64,000 bases of DNA from Pseudomonas sp. URMO17WK12:I11 (GTDB taxonomy: Bacteria > Pseudomonadota > Gammaproteobacteria > Pseudomonadales > Pseudomonadaceae), in assembly GCF_007677725.1 (NCBI RefSeq), contig NZ_VEDF01000007.1, positions 121,604-185,603 on the forward strand. Direction: 5' to 3'. The notes under the pieces were generated by a model. It made no database searches, was not told the DNA's origin, and was given only the letters and a program-made list of their open reading frames with translations. Below, in pieces: positions 50,295 to 60,126 of the stretch; the first letter of the stretch is position 1; each line of letters starts with the position of its first letter. Both the position numbers and the translations under genes were made by a program.

Positions 50295-50837
50295 ATGCAT
50301 AACCCACAGAACCTGATCTGGATCGATCTTGAGATGACCGGTCTGGACCCGGACCACGATGTGATCATCGAGATGGCCACCATCGTCACCGACAGCGAGC
50401 TGAACACCCTGGCAGAAGGCCCGGTGATCGCCATTCACCACAGCGATGAAGTGCTGGCACGGATGGACGAGTGGAACACCCGCACCCACGGCGCCTCGGG
50501 CCTGACCCAGCGCGTACGGGACAGCCGCGTGAGCATGGCCGAAGCCGAAGCCCAGACCATCGCGTTCCTGGAGCAGTGGGTACCGAAAGGCAAGTCGCCG
50601 ATCTGTGGCAACAGCATCTGCCAGGACCGCCGTTTCCTGTACCGGCACATGCGCGAGCTGGAAAACTATTTCCACTACCGCAACCTGGATGTCTCCACCC
50701 TCAAGGAACTGGCCGCCCGCTGGGCCCCGGAGGTGCGCGACAGCTTCAAGAAAGGCGGCACCCACCTGGCGCTGGACGACATCCGCGAATCGATCGCCGA
50801 ACTGCGCCACTATCGCGAGCACTTCATCAAGTTCTAA
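50295..50837 (+). CDS. orn: oligoribonuclease Orn
   Basis: A 3'-5' exoribonuclease of the DEDDh family that degrades dinucleotides, including pGpG from c-di-GMP breakdown, and so helps end c-di-GMP signalling in pseudomonads. The 180 residues fit. The catalytic residues begin with Asp11 and Glu13 in IDLEMTGLD; the later [11 protein letters not shown] and the His-Asp pair in [13 protein letters not shown] complete the site. ATG with gaggag upstream. Confidence 0.97.
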   Translation: MHNPQNLIWIDLEMTGLDPDHDVIIEMATIVTDSELNTLAEGPVIAIHHSDEVLARMDEWNTRTHGASGLTQRVRDSRVSMAEAEAQTIAFLEQWVPKGKSPICGNSICQDRRFLYRHMRELENYFHYRNLDVSTLKELAARWAPEVRDSFKKGGTHLALDDIRESIAELRHYREHFIKF

Positions 50838-50843
50838 GCGGCA

Positions 50844-50933
50844 AGCTGCAAGCTAAAAGCTAAAAGCCAGGCGATGCGCTGTTGCGCTGGACGGGGTTTT
50901 CCAGCCTCCGCGCACCGCTTGCAGCTTGCAGCT
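50844..50933. repeat. inverted repeat between orn and the TRIC gene
   Basis: AGCTGCAAGCT (50844-50854) is repeated inverted as AGCTTGCAGCT (50923-50933), each arm within tandem gcaagct units (gcaagctgcaagct / gcttgcagcttgcagct). The 68-base interior includes a second small GC dyad. It could be a REP-like or BIME unit; repeats of agctgcaagct are common in pseudomonad intergenic DNA. Confidence 0.6.
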
Positions 50934-50962
50934 AGCAACTTCTTCTTCCCCTGGGTCCTGTC

Positions 50963-51574
50963 ATGTTGTTGATGTTGTATTTGATTGCCATTACCGCCGA
51001 GGCCATGACCGGGGCGTTGTCCGCGGGTCGGCGTGGCATGGACTGGTTTGGCGTGGTGCTGATCGCCTGTGTCACGGCGCTTGGGGGCGGGTCGGTGCGG
51101 GATGTGCTGCTGGGCCATTACCCGCTGACGTGGGTGAAACACCCTGAATACCTGGTGCTGACCAGTTGCGCGGCACTGTTGACGATTTTCATCGCGCCAA
51201 TGATGCGGCGCTTGCGCTCGCTGTTTCTGGTGCTCGATGCCCTGGGGCTGGTGGCCTTCACCCTGATCGGCTGCATGACCGCGCTGGAAATGGGGCAGGG
51301 CATGCTGGTGGCATCGATCAGTGGGGTGATAACCGGCGTATTCGGCGGCATCCTGCGGGATATCTTCTGCAACGATATCCCGCTGGTATTCCGTCGTGAA
51401 CTGTACGCCAGCGTATCGTTCGCCGCGGCCTGGTTTTACCTGGGCTGCGTGTACTTCCAGGTGCAGGCTGAACAGGCGACGCTGCTGACCCTGTTTGGTG
51501 GATTTCTGCTGCGCTTGCTGGCTATCCGCTTTCACTGGGAAATGCCCAAATTCCACTACAACGACCAGCAGTAG
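50963..51574 (+). CDS. trimeric intracellular cation channel (TRIC/UPF0126) family protein
   Basis: A 203-residue inner-membrane protein with seven hydrophobic segments arranged as two tandem UPF0126 repeats. Each repeat has a conserved glycine-rich kink: GGGSVRDVLLG near residue 42 and GGILRDIFCND near residue 134. Bacterial TRIC homologues form homotrimeric K+/cation channels in vitro; the YicG physiological role is unclear. It starts with MLLMLYLIAITAEAMTG. It appears monocistronic. Confidence 0.9.
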   Translation: MLLMLYLIAITAEAMTGALSAGRRGMDWFGVVLIACVTALGGGSVRDVLLGHYPLTWVKHPEYLVLTSCAALLTIFIAPMMRRLRSLFLVLDALGLVAFTLIGCMTALEMGQGMLVASISGVITGVFGGILRDIFCNDIPLVFRRELYASVSFAAAWFYLGCVYFQVQAEQATLLTLFGGFLLRLLAIRFHWEMPKFHYNDQQ

Positions 51575-51604
51575 CCCGGCCAGGCCGGTAAACGGCGCGG
51601 GTGG

Positions 51605-52669
51605 TCAGTCTGCGCCGTGGCGTTCCAGCGCCCACTCGACATGCTCGCGCACCAGCGCCGAATCGTCTTCGCGACGCGCCTTAAGCGCCTCGATCACGGG
51701 GATGGTCGACGGCGCATTGCCCAGGCCCACCGCCAGGTTACGCAGGAAGCGCTCATAGCCCGCGCGGCGCAGCGGCCCACCTTCGGTCTTGCGCAGGAAC
51801 GTGCGTTCGTCCCACAGGAACATCTCGGCCAACTCGGCGTTTTCCAGGCCGTGCCGCGGCTGAAAGTCCTGCTCCTGGCTGGGCGTGGCGAAGCGGTTCC
51901 ACGGGCAGACGATCTGACAGTCGTCGCAGCCGAACACCCGGTTGCCCATTTTCGAACGCAGCTCCAGCGGAATCGGCCCGCGCAGCTCGATGGTCAGGTA
52001 GGAAATGCAGCGCCGCGCATCCAGCACGTAGGGGCCGACGAAGGCTTGGGTCGGGCAGATGTCCAGGCATGCCTGGCAGCGTCCGCAATGCTCGCTGACA
52101 TGCGGCGGGTCGACCGGCAAGGGCAGGTCGACGAACAGCTCGGCCAAGAAAAAGTAACTGCCGGCTTTGCGGTTGAGCAGCAGTGTGTTCTTGCCGATCC
52201 AGCCCAGCCCGGCCTGTTCGGCCAAGGCCTTTTCCAGGACCGGGGCACTGTCGACGAAAGCCCGGTAGCCGAACGGGCCGATCGCCTCCTGGATGCGGTC
52301 GGCCAGAAACTGCACGCGCTTGCGCACCAGCTTGTGGTAGTCCCGGCCCAGGGCATAGCGCGAGATATAGGCCTTTTCGGGCTGGGCGAGACGCTGCGCC
52401 ATTTGCGTGTCGCCGGGCAGGTAGTCCATGCGCAGCGAAACCACGCGCACCGTGCCCGGAATCAATTGCTCGGGGTGGGCGCGCTTGCTGCCGTGTGCCC
52501 CCAGGTACTCCATCTCGCCCTGGTAGCCGGCGTCGAGCCAGCGTTGCAGATGATGTTCATGCTCGCCAAGGTCGACGCCGGCGACGCCAACGTGGGCAAA
52601 GCCGAGTTCTTGGCCCCACATCTTGATCGATTGGGCCAGTTGGACGAGGTCGGGTGTAGAAGCAGGCAT
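51605..52669 (-). CDS. queG: epoxyqueuosine reductase QueG
   Basis: The cobalamin-dependent enzyme that reduces epoxyqueuosine to queuosine in the tRNA anticodon loop. The 354 residues are the usual length. Two 4Fe-4S clusters are visible: CGRCQACLDICPTQAF and CDDCQIVCPWNRF. The C-terminal third includes HEAT-like repeats (LAVGLGNAPSTIPVIEALKA). The start is ATG at 52669, divergent from nnrD over 64 bp, the same layout as yjeS-yjeF in E. coli. Confidence 0.95.
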   Translation of the reverse strand: MPASTPDLVQLAQSIKMWGQELGFAHVGVAGVDLGEHEHHLQRWLDAGYQGEMEYLGAHGSKRAHPEQLIPGTVRVVSLRMDYLPGDTQMAQRLAQPEKAYISRYALGRDYHKLVRKRVQFLADRIQEAIGPFGYRAFVDSAPVLEKALAEQAGLGWIGKNTLLLNRKAGSYFFLAELFVDLPLPVDPPHVSEHCGRCQACLDICPTQAFVGPYVLDARRCISYLTIELRGPIPLELRSKMGNRVFGCDDCQIVCPWNRFATPSQEQDFQPRHGLENAELAEMFLWDERTFLRKTEGGPLRRAGYERFLRNLAVGLGNAPSTIPVIEALKARREDDSALVREHVEWALERHGAD

Positions 52670-52733
52670 GGGTGGGCAGGCAATACGGGCTCAGGTGCGT
52701 ATAATTCTGCCAGACATTGGAGCCTTTGACCCC

Positions 52734-53594
52734 ATGGCGCAGACCAAACACACCGGTAGTACCCCACACGTGCTCAGTAGCGCCACCGTCGCGCGCCTGC
52801 CGGCACGTCCGCTTGATGCGCAAAAAGGCGATTTCGGCCACGTCCTGGTGGTTGGCGGCGACCTCGGCACCGGTGGTGCCGTGCTGCTAAGCGCCGAGGC
52901 CGCCCTGCGCTGCGGTGCCGGCCTGGTCAGCGTCGCGACCAGGGCGCACCATGTGCCTGCTGGCTTGACGCGGATGCCGGAATGCATGTGCCTGGGCGTC
53001 GAGTCGGCCAATCAGCTGATGGCGCTGCTCGATCGCGCCTCGGTGCTGGTGGTGGGCCCGGGCCTTGGCCAGGCCGCCTGGGGGCGCAGCCTGCTGTCGG
53101 CGGCTGCTACGGCGCGCTGCCCGCAAGTGTGGGACGCCGATGCCCTGAACCTGCTGGCGCGCGCGCCGTTGGCCCTGCCCAGTGGCAGCATTCTCACGCC
53201 GCACCCAGGCGAGGCAGCGCGCTTGCTGGGGATTTCCACCGAAGCGGTGCAGGCCGACCGCGCTGGCGCGGCGCGCAAGTTGGCGCGTCGGCATGACAGT
53301 GTCTGCGTGCTCAAGGGCGCCGGCACCTTGGTGGCAGACCCCAGCGGGCAGTTGGCCCAGTGCCTGCGCGGGCACCCGGCCATGGCTGGGGCAGGGCTGG
53401 GCGATGTGCTGACCGGAGTGCTGGCAGCTTTGCTGGCGCAAGGGCTCGATGCCTGGCAAGCGGCAGGTCTGGGCGTCTGGCTGCACGCCTGCGCCGGCGA
53501 GCGCCTGGGTGTAGAAGGTAGAGGCCTGGCGGCCAGCGATCTGGCGCCGGTCATTCGTGAGTTGTTGGAGGAACATTCTGCGTGTCTGGCATAA
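52734..53594 (+). CDS. nnrD: ADP-dependent (S)-NAD(P)H-hydrate dehydratase (NnrD, carbohydrate-kinase-like)
   Basis: Repairs hydrated NAD(P)H using ADP. The 286 residues correspond only to the C-terminal half of E. coli NnrR (YjeF); the N-terminal epimerase domain is absent and no epimerase gene is in the window. Ribokinase-like motifs are HVLVVGGDLGTGGAV, VVGPGLGQAAWG, LTPHPGEAARLLG and AGAGLGDVLTGVLAAL. The ATG at 52734 follows GGAG; the frame is open upstream into the queG promoter. It overlaps tsaE by 13 bp. Confidence 0.92.
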   Translation: MAQTKHTGSTPHVLSSATVARLPARPLDAQKGDFGHVLVVGGDLGTGGAVLLSAEAALRCGAGLVSVATRAHHVPAGLTRMPECMCLGVESANQLMALLDRASVLVVGPGLGQAAWGRSLLSAAATARCPQVWDADALNLLARAPLALPSGSILTPHPGEAARLLGISTEAVQADRAGAARKLARRHDSVCVLKGAGTLVADPSGQLAQCLRGHPAMAGAGLGDVLTGVLAALLAQGLDAWQAAGLGVWLHACAGERLGVEGRGLAASDLAPVIRELLEEHSACLA

Positions 53595-54055
53595 CCCTGT
53601 TTCTGGCCGATGAAGCGGCTACGGTCGATTTCGGTGCGCATCTGGCTGCGGTAACTGACGGTCACGGCGTGATTTTTCTGCAAGGCGACCTGGGCGCGGG
53701 GAAAACCACGCTCTCGCGTGGTCTGATCCGAGGCTTGGGCCATACTGGTGCAGTGAAAAGCCCGACCTTTACCGTGGTCGAACCCTACGAGATCGGCGAG
53801 CTGCGGGCGTTTCATTTCGACCTGTATCGCCTGGTCGATCCCGAGGAGCTGGAGTTCATGGGCATTCGCGATTATTTCGAGGGCGACCCGCTGTGCCTGT
53901 TCGAGTGGCCAGAAAAGGGTGCGGGCGTTTTGCCAAAGCCTGACCTGACCATTACCATAAGCCCCCAAGCGGGCGGCCGCTCGCTTGAGCTCGTGCCGCA
54001 GGGGGCTCGCGGCGAGGCCTGGTGCACTGCACTGGCCGCACACCATAAACAGTAA
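53582..54055 (+). CDS. tsaE: tRNA threonylcarbamoyladenosine biosynthesis ATPase TsaE
   Basis: The ATPase partner of TsaB/TsaD in making t6A at tRNA position 37. The 157 residues are typical. The Walker A is GDLGAGKTT (residues 35-43) and VKSPTFTVVEPY is the conserved switch-like segment, with FDLYRLVDPEELEFMGIRDY following. The start is GTG inside the end of nnrD, which couples the two. The amiB gene begins 11 bp after the stop. Confidence 0.94.
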   Translation: MSGITLFLADEAATVDFGAHLAAVTDGHGVIFLQGDLGAGKTTLSRGLIRGLGHTGAVKSPTFTVVEPYEIGELRAFHFDLYRLVDPEELEFMGIRDYFEGDPLCLFEWPEKGAGVLPKPDLTITISPQAGGRSLELVPQGARGEAWCTALAAHHKQ

Positions 54056-54066
54056 GTGGGGTAGGT

Positions 54067-55497
54067 ATGCGCATACGCGCACTGGTCGCTTTGGTTGGAT
54101 TGCTGCTGACTGCGGTGACCGTTGACGCTTTGGCCGTTACGCAGGTCAAGAGCATGCGCCTGTGGCGGGCGCCGGACAACACGCGGCTGGTCTTCGACCT
54201 GTCAGGCCCGGTGCAGCACAGCGTCTTTACCTTGAGCGCGCCGGATCGCCTGGTCATCGACATCAATGGTGCAACCCTGGCGGCGCCGCTGAACGTGGCC
54301 ACCTCGAACACCCCCATCAGCAGTGTGCGCTCGGCCCAACGCACCGCCACCGACCTGCGCGTGGTGGTCGACCTGAAGAAATCGGTTACCCCCAAGAGCT
54401 TCACCTTGGCGCCCAACGCCCAATATGGCAACCGCCTGGTGGTCGACCTGTACGATCAGGAAGCCGACGCTGTCGCTGCCACCGCGCCGACCCCGCCGCC
54501 GACGCCAGTGCCCACGCCTGCAACCACGCCCGCGGTGCCAGTGACCCCGGCCCAGCCAGCCATCAAGCTGCCCCCGGTGCCGAGCGGCAAGCGCGACATC
54601 GTGGTCGCCATCGACGCTGGCCACGGTGGCGAAGACCCGGGTGCTTCCGGCTCGCGCGGTCAGCATGAAAAAGACATCGTGCTGCAGATCGCCAAGGAGC
54701 TGCAACGCCAGATCAACAGCGAGAAAGGCTATCGTGCCGAGCTGACCCGTACCGGCGACTATTTCATCCCCTTGCGCAAGCGCACGGAAATCGCGCGCAA
54801 GAAGGGTGCCGACCTGTTCATCTCGATTCACGCCGACGCCGCGCCGTCGCGCGCCGCCTTCGGTGCGTCGGTGTTCGCCCTGTCCGACCGTGGCGCCACC
54901 TCCGAGACGGCGCGCTGGCTGGCGGATACGGAAAACCGCTCCGACCTGATCGGTGGCGCCGGTAATGTCAGCCTCGACGACAAGGACCGCATGCTCGCCG
55001 GGGTATTGCTCGACCTGTCGATGACGGCCACGCTGAGTTCGAGCCTGAACGTCGGGCAGAAGGTGCTGGGCAACATGGGGCGGGTGACCTCGCTGCACAA
55101 GCAGCGGGTGGAGCAGGCCGGGTTCATGGTGTTGAAATCGCCGGACATCCCGTCGATCCTGGTCGAAACCGGCTTCATCTCCAACAACAGCGAAGCGGCG
55201 AAGCTGGCCACGGCCAGCCACCAGCAGGCGCTGGCGCGCTCGATTCATACCGGCGTGCGCCAGTACTTCCAGCAAAATCCGCCGCCAGGCACCTACGTCG
55301 CCTGGCTGCGTGACAGTGGCAAGATTGCCCAGGGCCCGCGCGAGCATACGGTACGCCCCGGTGAAACACTGGCCATGCTGGCTGTGCGCTACCAGGTGAG
55401 CGTGACCAGCCTGCGTAGTACCAACAGCCTCAAGACCGACGAATTGAAGGTCGGCCAACACCTGGATATCCCTGCTACGACGCTGGCTGCACAATGA
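54067..55497 (+). CDS. amiB: N-acetylmuramoyl-L-alanine amidase AmiB with AMIN and LysM domains
   Basis: A periplasmic zinc amidase that splits septal peptidoglycan during cell separation. The 476 residues comprise a signal peptide ([18 protein letters not shown]), an AMIN septal-targeting domain (about 25-130), a Pro/Thr-rich linker, the Amidase_3 domain with [16 protein letters not shown] (zinc His186) and [10 protein letters not shown], and a C-terminal LysM domain (about 430-475: [19 protein letters not shown]). Its stop overlaps the mutL start. It matches the P. aeruginosa AmiB layout. Confidence 0.94.
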   Translation: MRIRALVALVGLLLTAVTVDALAVTQVKSMRLWRAPDNTRLVFDLSGPVQHSVFTLSAPDRLVIDINGATLAAPLNVATSNTPISSVRSAQRTATDLRVVVDLKKSVTPKSFTLAPNAQYGNRLVVDLYDQEADAVAATAPTPPPTPVPTPATTPAVPVTPAQPAIKLPPVPSGKRDIVVAIDAGHGGEDPGASGSRGQHEKDIVLQIAKELQRQINSEKGYRAELTRTGDYFIPLRKRTEIARKKGADLFISIHADAAPSRAAFGASVFALSDRGATSETARWLADTENRSDLIGGAGNVSLDDKDRMLAGVLLDLSMTATLSSSLNVGQKVLGNMGRVTSLHKQRVEQAGFMVLKSPDIPSILVETGFISNNSEAAKLATASHQQALARSIHTGVRQYFQQNPPPGTYVAWLRDSGKIAQGPREHTVRPGETLAMLAVRYQVSVTSLRSTNSLKTDELKVGQHLDIPATTLAAQ

Positions 55498-57392
55498 GTG
55501 GTGGCGCCCGCATCCAGCTGCTGACGCCGCGGCTGGCCAACCAGATCGCCGCTGGCGAGGTCGTCGAGCGGCCTGCCTCGGTGGCCAAGGAGCTGCTGGA
55601 AAACAGCCTGGACTCCGGTGCCCGACGCATCGATGTGGACGTCGAGCAGGGCGGGGTGAAGTTGCTGCGCGTGCGTGACGATGGCAGCGGTATTTCAGCC
55701 GACGACTTGCCACTGGCCCTGGCCCGTCACGCCACCAGCAAGATTCGTGAGCTCGAAGACCTCGAAGGGGTCTTGAGCCTCGGCTTCCGGGGCGAGGCCC
55801 TGGCCTCGATCAGCTCGGTGGCAAGGCTCACCCTGACCTCGCGGACCGCCTCGGCGGGCGAGGCCTGGCAGGTGGAAACCGAAGGCCGCGACATGACCCC
55901 GCGGGTGCAGCCAGCGGCGCATCCGGTCGGCACCTCGGTCGAGGTGCGTGATCTGTTCTTCAATACCCCGGCCCGGCGCAAATTCCTCAAGGCCGAGAAG
56001 ACCGAATTCGATCACCTGCAGGAAGTCATCCGGCGACTGGCGCTTGCGCGCTTCGATGTGGCGTTTCATCTGCGCCACAACGGCAAGAGCATCCTCAGTC
56101 TGCACGAGGCCCATGACGACATGGCGCGAGCGCGCCGTGTAGGCGCCATCTGCGGAGCGGGGTTCATGGAGCAGGCGCTGCCGATCGATGTCGAGCGCAA
56201 CGGCCTGCGCCTGTGGGGCTGGGTCGGCTTGCCGACCTTCTCGCGCAGCCAGGCGGACCTGCAGTACTTCTTCGTCAACGGGCGAGCAGTGCGCGACAAA
56301 CTGGTCGCCCATGCCGTGCGCCAGGCTTACCGCGACGTGCTGTTCAACGGGCGGCATCCGACCTTCGTGCTGTTCCTGGAGCTCGAACCGAACGGTGTCG
56401 ACGTCAACGTGCACCCGACCAAGCATGAAGTGCGCTTCCGTGAGGGCCGTTCGGTGCACGATTTCCTCTACGGCACCTTGCACCGGGCCCTGGCCGATGT
56501 GCGTCCGGAAGATCAGCTGGCAGCGCCCGCCGCAGTGCCCGAGCCACTGCGTCCCAGTGGCCAGCTGGCCGGCGAATTCGGCCCGCAAGGCGAAATGCGC
56601 CTGGCCTCGCCATTGCTCGAGCAACCTCAGACGTTGCAGTCGGGTATCTCCAATGGCGGCAGCGGGGCAGGCTACCAGTACTCGTACACACCGCGCCCGG
56701 CCCAGGCGCTGCCGGCCGCCGAGGCACAAGCGGTATATCGCGAGTTCTACAAGCCGCTGAACGATGGTGCGGCTACGGCACCGGCCCTGCCGCAGAGCGA
56801 GGGTGATATTCCGCCGCTGGGCTACGCCCTGGCGCAGCTCAAAGGGATCTACATCCTCGCCGAGAACGCCGTGGGGCTGGTGCTGGTGGACATGCATGCG
56901 GCCCATGAGCGCATCATGTACGAGCGGCTCAAGGTGGCCATGGCCAGCGAGGGGCTCAGCGGCCAACCGTTATTGGTGCCTGAAACACTGGCCTTGAGCC
57001 AACGAGAGGCCGATTGCGCCGAGGAGCACGGCGCCTGGTTCCAGCGCCTGGGGTTCGAACTGCAGCGCCTGGGCCCGGAAACCCTGGCCATCCGCCAGAT
57101 CCCGGCACTGCTCAAGCAGGCCGAGGCCAATCGCCTGGTGCAGGACGTGCTGGCCGACCTCATGGAGTACGGCACCAGCGACCGGATCCAGGCGCACCTC
57201 AACGAGTTGCTCGGCACCATGGCCTGCCACGGCGCGGTGCGGGCCAATCGACGCCTGGCCATTCCCGAGATGAACGCTTTGCTGCGCGACATGGAAAACA
57301 CCGAGCGCAGCGGCCAATGCAACCACGGTCGGCCTACCTGGACCCAGATGGGTCTTGACGATCTGGACAAACTTTTCCTGCGCGGTCGATGA
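55494..57392 (+). CDS. mutL: DNA mismatch repair protein MutL
   Basis: A mismatch-repair coordinator of 632 residues. The N-terminal GHKL ATPase has [24 protein letters not shown] and [13 protein letters not shown]. The C-terminal domain carries [12 protein letters not shown] at residues 466-477, matching the endonuclease motif DQHA-x2-E-x4-E except Met for Gln. P. aeruginosa MutL, unlike E. coli MutL, is an endonuclease, so this protein probably nicks too. Overlaps amiB by ATGA; miaA follows at once. Confidence 0.95.
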   Translation: MSGGARIQLLTPRLANQIAAGEVVERPASVAKELLENSLDSGARRIDVDVEQGGVKLLRVRDDGSGISADDLPLALARHATSKIRELEDLEGVLSLGFRGEALASISSVARLTLTSRTASAGEAWQVETEGRDMTPRVQPAAHPVGTSVEVRDLFFNTPARRKFLKAEKTEFDHLQEVIRRLALARFDVAFHLRHNGKSILSLHEAHDDMARARRVGAICGAGFMEQALPIDVERNGLRLWGWVGLPTFSRSQADLQYFFVNGRAVRDKLVAHAVRQAYRDVLFNGRHPTFVLFLELEPNGVDVNVHPTKHEVRFREGRSVHDFLYGTLHRALADVRPEDQLAAPAAVPEPLRPSGQLAGEFGPQGEMRLASPLLEQPQTLQSGISNGGSGAGYQYSYTPRPAQALPAAEAQAVYREFYKPLNDGAATAPALPQSEGDIPPLGYALAQLKGIYILAENAVGLVLVDMHAAHERIMYERLKVAMASEGLSGQPLLVPETLALSQREADCAEEHGAWFQRLGFELQRLGPETLAIRQIPALLKQAEANRLVQDVLADLMEYGTSDRIQAHLNELLGTMACHGAVRANRRLAIPEMNALLRDMENTERSGQCNHGRPTWTQMGLDDLDKLFLRGR

Positions 57393-57393
57393 A

Positions 57394-58365
57394 ATGAGCG
57401 GCAAGCCTCCGGCAATATTTCTCATGGGCCCGACGGCGGCCGGCAAGACCGATCTTGCCATCGAGCTGACCCAGGCCTTGCCCTGTGAGTTGATCAGCGT
57501 CGATTCGGCGCTGGTGTATCGCGGCCTGGACATCGGTTCGGCAAAGCCGTCCAAGGCCACCCTGGCAGCCTACCCACACCGGCTCATCGACATCCGCGAC
57601 CCTGCCGAAAGTTATTCGGCAGCGCAGTTTCGTGCCGATGCCCTGGAGGCGATGGCCGACATCAGCGCGCGCGGCAAGATTCCGCTGCTGGTCGGCGGCA
57701 CCATGCTTTATTACAAGGCATTGATCGACGGCCTGGCGGACATGCCGGCAGCCGACAGTGCGGTGCGCGCCGTCCTCGAAGCCGAGGCCGAGGCGCTGGG
57801 GCTGAGCGAGTTGCATCGCCAGCTGGCCGCGATCGACCCGGAATCGGCGGCGCGCATCCACCCCAACGATCCGCAGCGGCTGATCCGGGCGCTGGAGGTC
57901 TATCGGGTCAGTGGGCAGAGCATGACCGCCCATCGTCAGCGCCAAGCAGCGCAAAGTGCCGACGCAGACACAGGCGCGGGCGGGCATTTGCCCTATACTG
58001 TCGCCAGTTTGGCCATCGCACCTGCCGATCGTCACATTCTGCATCAGCGAATTGCGTTACGATTTTCACAAATGTTGGAACAGGGCTTCGTCGAGGAGGT
58101 CCGATCGCTGCGAGCCAGAAGTGACTTGCACGCCGGGCTGCCGTCTATACGGGCAGTGGGGTATCGGCAAGTCTGGGACTACCTCGATGGCAAGCTGACT
58201 GAGAATGAGATGCGCGAACGCGGTATCATCGCCACTCGGCAGCTGGCCAAGCGGCAGTTCACCTGGTTGCGCGGCTGGCCAGACGTACACTGGCTAGACA
58301 GCCTGGCCTGCGACAATCTGTCCCGCACCTTGAAATACCTGGGGTCCGTCTCCATATTGAGCTGA
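57394..58365 (+). CDS. miaA: tRNA dimethylallyltransferase MiaA
   Basis: Adds the isopentenyl group to A37 of tRNAs reading UNN codons. The 323 residues are typical. The P-loop is GPTAAGKT (residues 12-19), the substrate motif [20 protein letters not shown] follows, and [16 protein letters not shown] is present. The start at 57394 begins one base after the mutL stop. The frame is open 13 codons upstream, within mutL. It lies upstream of hfq, as in most gammaproteobacteria. Confidence 0.95.
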   Translation: MSGKPPAIFLMGPTAAGKTDLAIELTQALPCELISVDSALVYRGLDIGSAKPSKATLAAYPHRLIDIRDPAESYSAAQFRADALEAMADISARGKIPLLVGGTMLYYKALIDGLADMPAADSAVRAVLEAEAEALGLSELHRQLAAIDPESAARIHPNDPQRLIRALEVYRVSGQSMTAHRQRQAAQSADADTGAGGHLPYTVASLAIAPADRHILHQRIALRFSQMLEQGFVEEVRSLRARSDLHAGLPSIRAVGYRQVWDYLDGKLTENEMRERGIIATRQLAKRQFTWLRGWPDVHWLDSLACDNLSRTLKYLGSVSILS

Positions 58366-58455
58366 GTTCCTGCTGATTGCCGTCTATTCTTGCGATGGGG
58401 CGGCCTAACTTATCGATTTTTCTGATTTTCTATTTTCCTTACAGGAGTGCGGCAT

Positions 58456-58716
58456 ATGTCAAAAGGGCATTCGCTACAAGACCCTTACTTGAACCAACTG
58501 AGAAAAGAAAAGGTCCCGGTGTCGATCTATCTGGTCAACGGGATCAAGCTGCAGGGTTCGATCGAATCTTTCGACCAATTCGTGGTGCTGCTGAAGAACA
58601 CCGTCAGCCAGATGGTATACAAGCACGCTATCTCGACCGTCGTCCCTGCCCGCCCGGTTCGCCTGCCAAGCCCGTCCGATTCCGAACACGGCGACAGCGA
58701 GCCAGGCAACGCCTGA
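58456..58716 (+). CDS. hfq: RNA chaperone Hfq
   Basis: A hexameric Sm-like RNA chaperone that pairs small RNAs with mRNAs and, in pseudomonads, works with Crc in catabolite repression. The 86 residues are the expected length for P. putida-type Hfq, shorter than E. coli Hfq because the C-terminal tail is short. Both Sm motifs are visible: [18 protein letters not shown] and [15 protein letters not shown] with AGGAG eight bases upstream. The 90-bp gap after miaA may hold its own promoter. Confidence 0.97.
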   Translation: MSKGHSLQDPYLNQLRKEKVPVSIYLVNGIKLQGSIESFDQFVVLLKNTVSQMVYKHAISTVVPARPVRLPSPSDSEHGDSEPGNA

Positions 58717-58728
58717 TAGGAGCCTGCA

Positions 58729-60030
58729 TTGTTCTTTGAGCGCCACGGTGGTGGTGAACGGGCGTTGCTCGTTCACTTGGAAGGTCAGAACCCTGAGGCG
58801 CGCGAAGACCCGCAGGAGTTTCAGGAACTGGCACTGTCGGCCGGAGCCGACATCGTTTCGTTGGCCACGGTCGCCAGGCATCAGCCTACGGCCAAGTACC
58901 TGATTGGCAGCGGCAAGGTCGAGGAGCTGCGCGATCGGGTCAAAGCCGAACAGGTCGACCTGGTGATTTTCAATCACACCCTCACGCCCAGTCAGGAGCG
59001 CAACCTCGAACGTGTGTTCGAGTGTCGTGTGCTTGACCGTACCGGGCTGATTCTCGACATCTTCGCCCAGCGGGCGCGTACCCATGAAGGCAAGCTGCAG
59101 GTCGAACTGGCCCAGCTCGACCACATGAGCACGCGGCTGGTGCGCGGCTGGACCCACCTCGAGCGGCAGAAAGGCGGTATTGGCCTGCGCGGCCCGGGTG
59201 AAACCCAGCTTGAAACCGACCGCCGTCTGCTGCGGGTGCGTATCCGCCAGATCAAAGGGCGCCTGGAGAAGGTGCGCAGCCAGCGCGAGCAGGCTCGCCG
59301 CGGGCGCAAGCGCGCCGACATCCCTTCCGTGTCGCTGGTCGGCTATACCAACGCCGGCAAGTCGACCCTGTTCAACGCCCTCACCGAATCCGAGGTCTAC
59401 GCGGCTGACCAACTGTTCGCCACCCTCGACCCGACCCTGCGCCGGCTCGAACTGGCTGACCTGGGGCCGATCGTGTTGGCCGATACGGTGGGCTTCATTC
59501 GTCACCTGCCGCACAAGCTGGTCGAGGCATTTAGGGCTACGCTCGAAGAGTCGAGCAATTCCGACCTGCTCCTGCATGTGATCGACGCCCATGAGCCCGA
59601 GCGCATGGAGCAGATCGAGCAGGTGCTCGCGGTATTGGGCGAGATCGGTGCCGAAGGCTTGCCGATCCTCGAGGTCTATAACAAACTCGACCTGCTTGAA
59701 GATGTCGAGCCGCAGATCCAGCGCGATGCCGATGGCAAGCCGCAACGGGTCTGGGTATCGGCTCGCGATGGACGTGGTCTGGAGTTGGTTGGCCAGGCGA
59801 TTGCCGAGTTGCTGGGGGATGATCTGTTTGTCGGCACCCTTTGTCTGGATCAGCGTTTTGCTCGCTTGCGCGCGCAATTCTTCGACCTGGGTGCCGTGCA
59901 AAGTGAAGCGCATGACGAAGAAGGGCGCAGCCTGCTGAGTGTTCGGTTGCCCAGGGTCGAGTTGAATCGCCTGGTCAGCCGTGAAGGCATGGAGCCGCAA
60001 GTGTTTGTCGAGCAACACACTTTGCAATAA
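58729..60030 (+). CDS. hflX: ribosome-rescue GTPase HflX
   Basis: A GTPase that binds and splits stalled or heat-damaged ribosomes. The 433 residues have an N-terminal HflX domain, the coiled-coil segment LRVRIRQIKGRLEKVRSQRE, and the G domain with G1 VGYTNAGKST (about residue 204), G3 DTVGFIRHLP and G4 YNKLD. The start is TTG with taggag upstream, 12 bp after hfq. Forms the hfq-hflX-hflK-hflC run. Confidence 0.95.
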   Translation: MFFERHGGGERALLVHLEGQNPEAREDPQEFQELALSAGADIVSLATVARHQPTAKYLIGSGKVEELRDRVKAEQVDLVIFNHTLTPSQERNLERVFECRVLDRTGLILDIFAQRARTHEGKLQVELAQLDHMSTRLVRGWTHLERQKGGIGLRGPGETQLETDRRLLRVRIRQIKGRLEKVRSQREQARRGRKRADIPSVSLVGYTNAGKSTLFNALTESEVYAADQLFATLDPTLRRLELADLGPIVLADTVGFIRHLPHKLVEAFRATLEESSNSDLLLHVIDAHEPERMEQIEQVLAVLGEIGAEGLPILEVYNKLDLLEDVEPQIQRDADGKPQRVWVSARDGRGLELVGQAIAELLGDDLFVGTLCLDQRFARLRAQFFDLGAVQSEAHDEEGRSLLSVRLPRVELNRLVSREGMEPQVFVEQHTLQ

Positions 60031-60126
60031 ATGCCCGGTGAGGTCGCCGGGCGTCAGTGGCAGGCATTCTGTAGCATTGGACGGCGCGCCGTGGGCGCGT
60101 CTTTGCTTTATCAGATGGAGAGCGCT

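Noticed and set aside
50834..51556. 240-codon minus-strand frame opposite the TRIC gene
   Set aside because: The plus strand encodes a seven-segment membrane protein with both UPF0126 repeats; the antisense frame is His/Gln-rich without motifs.
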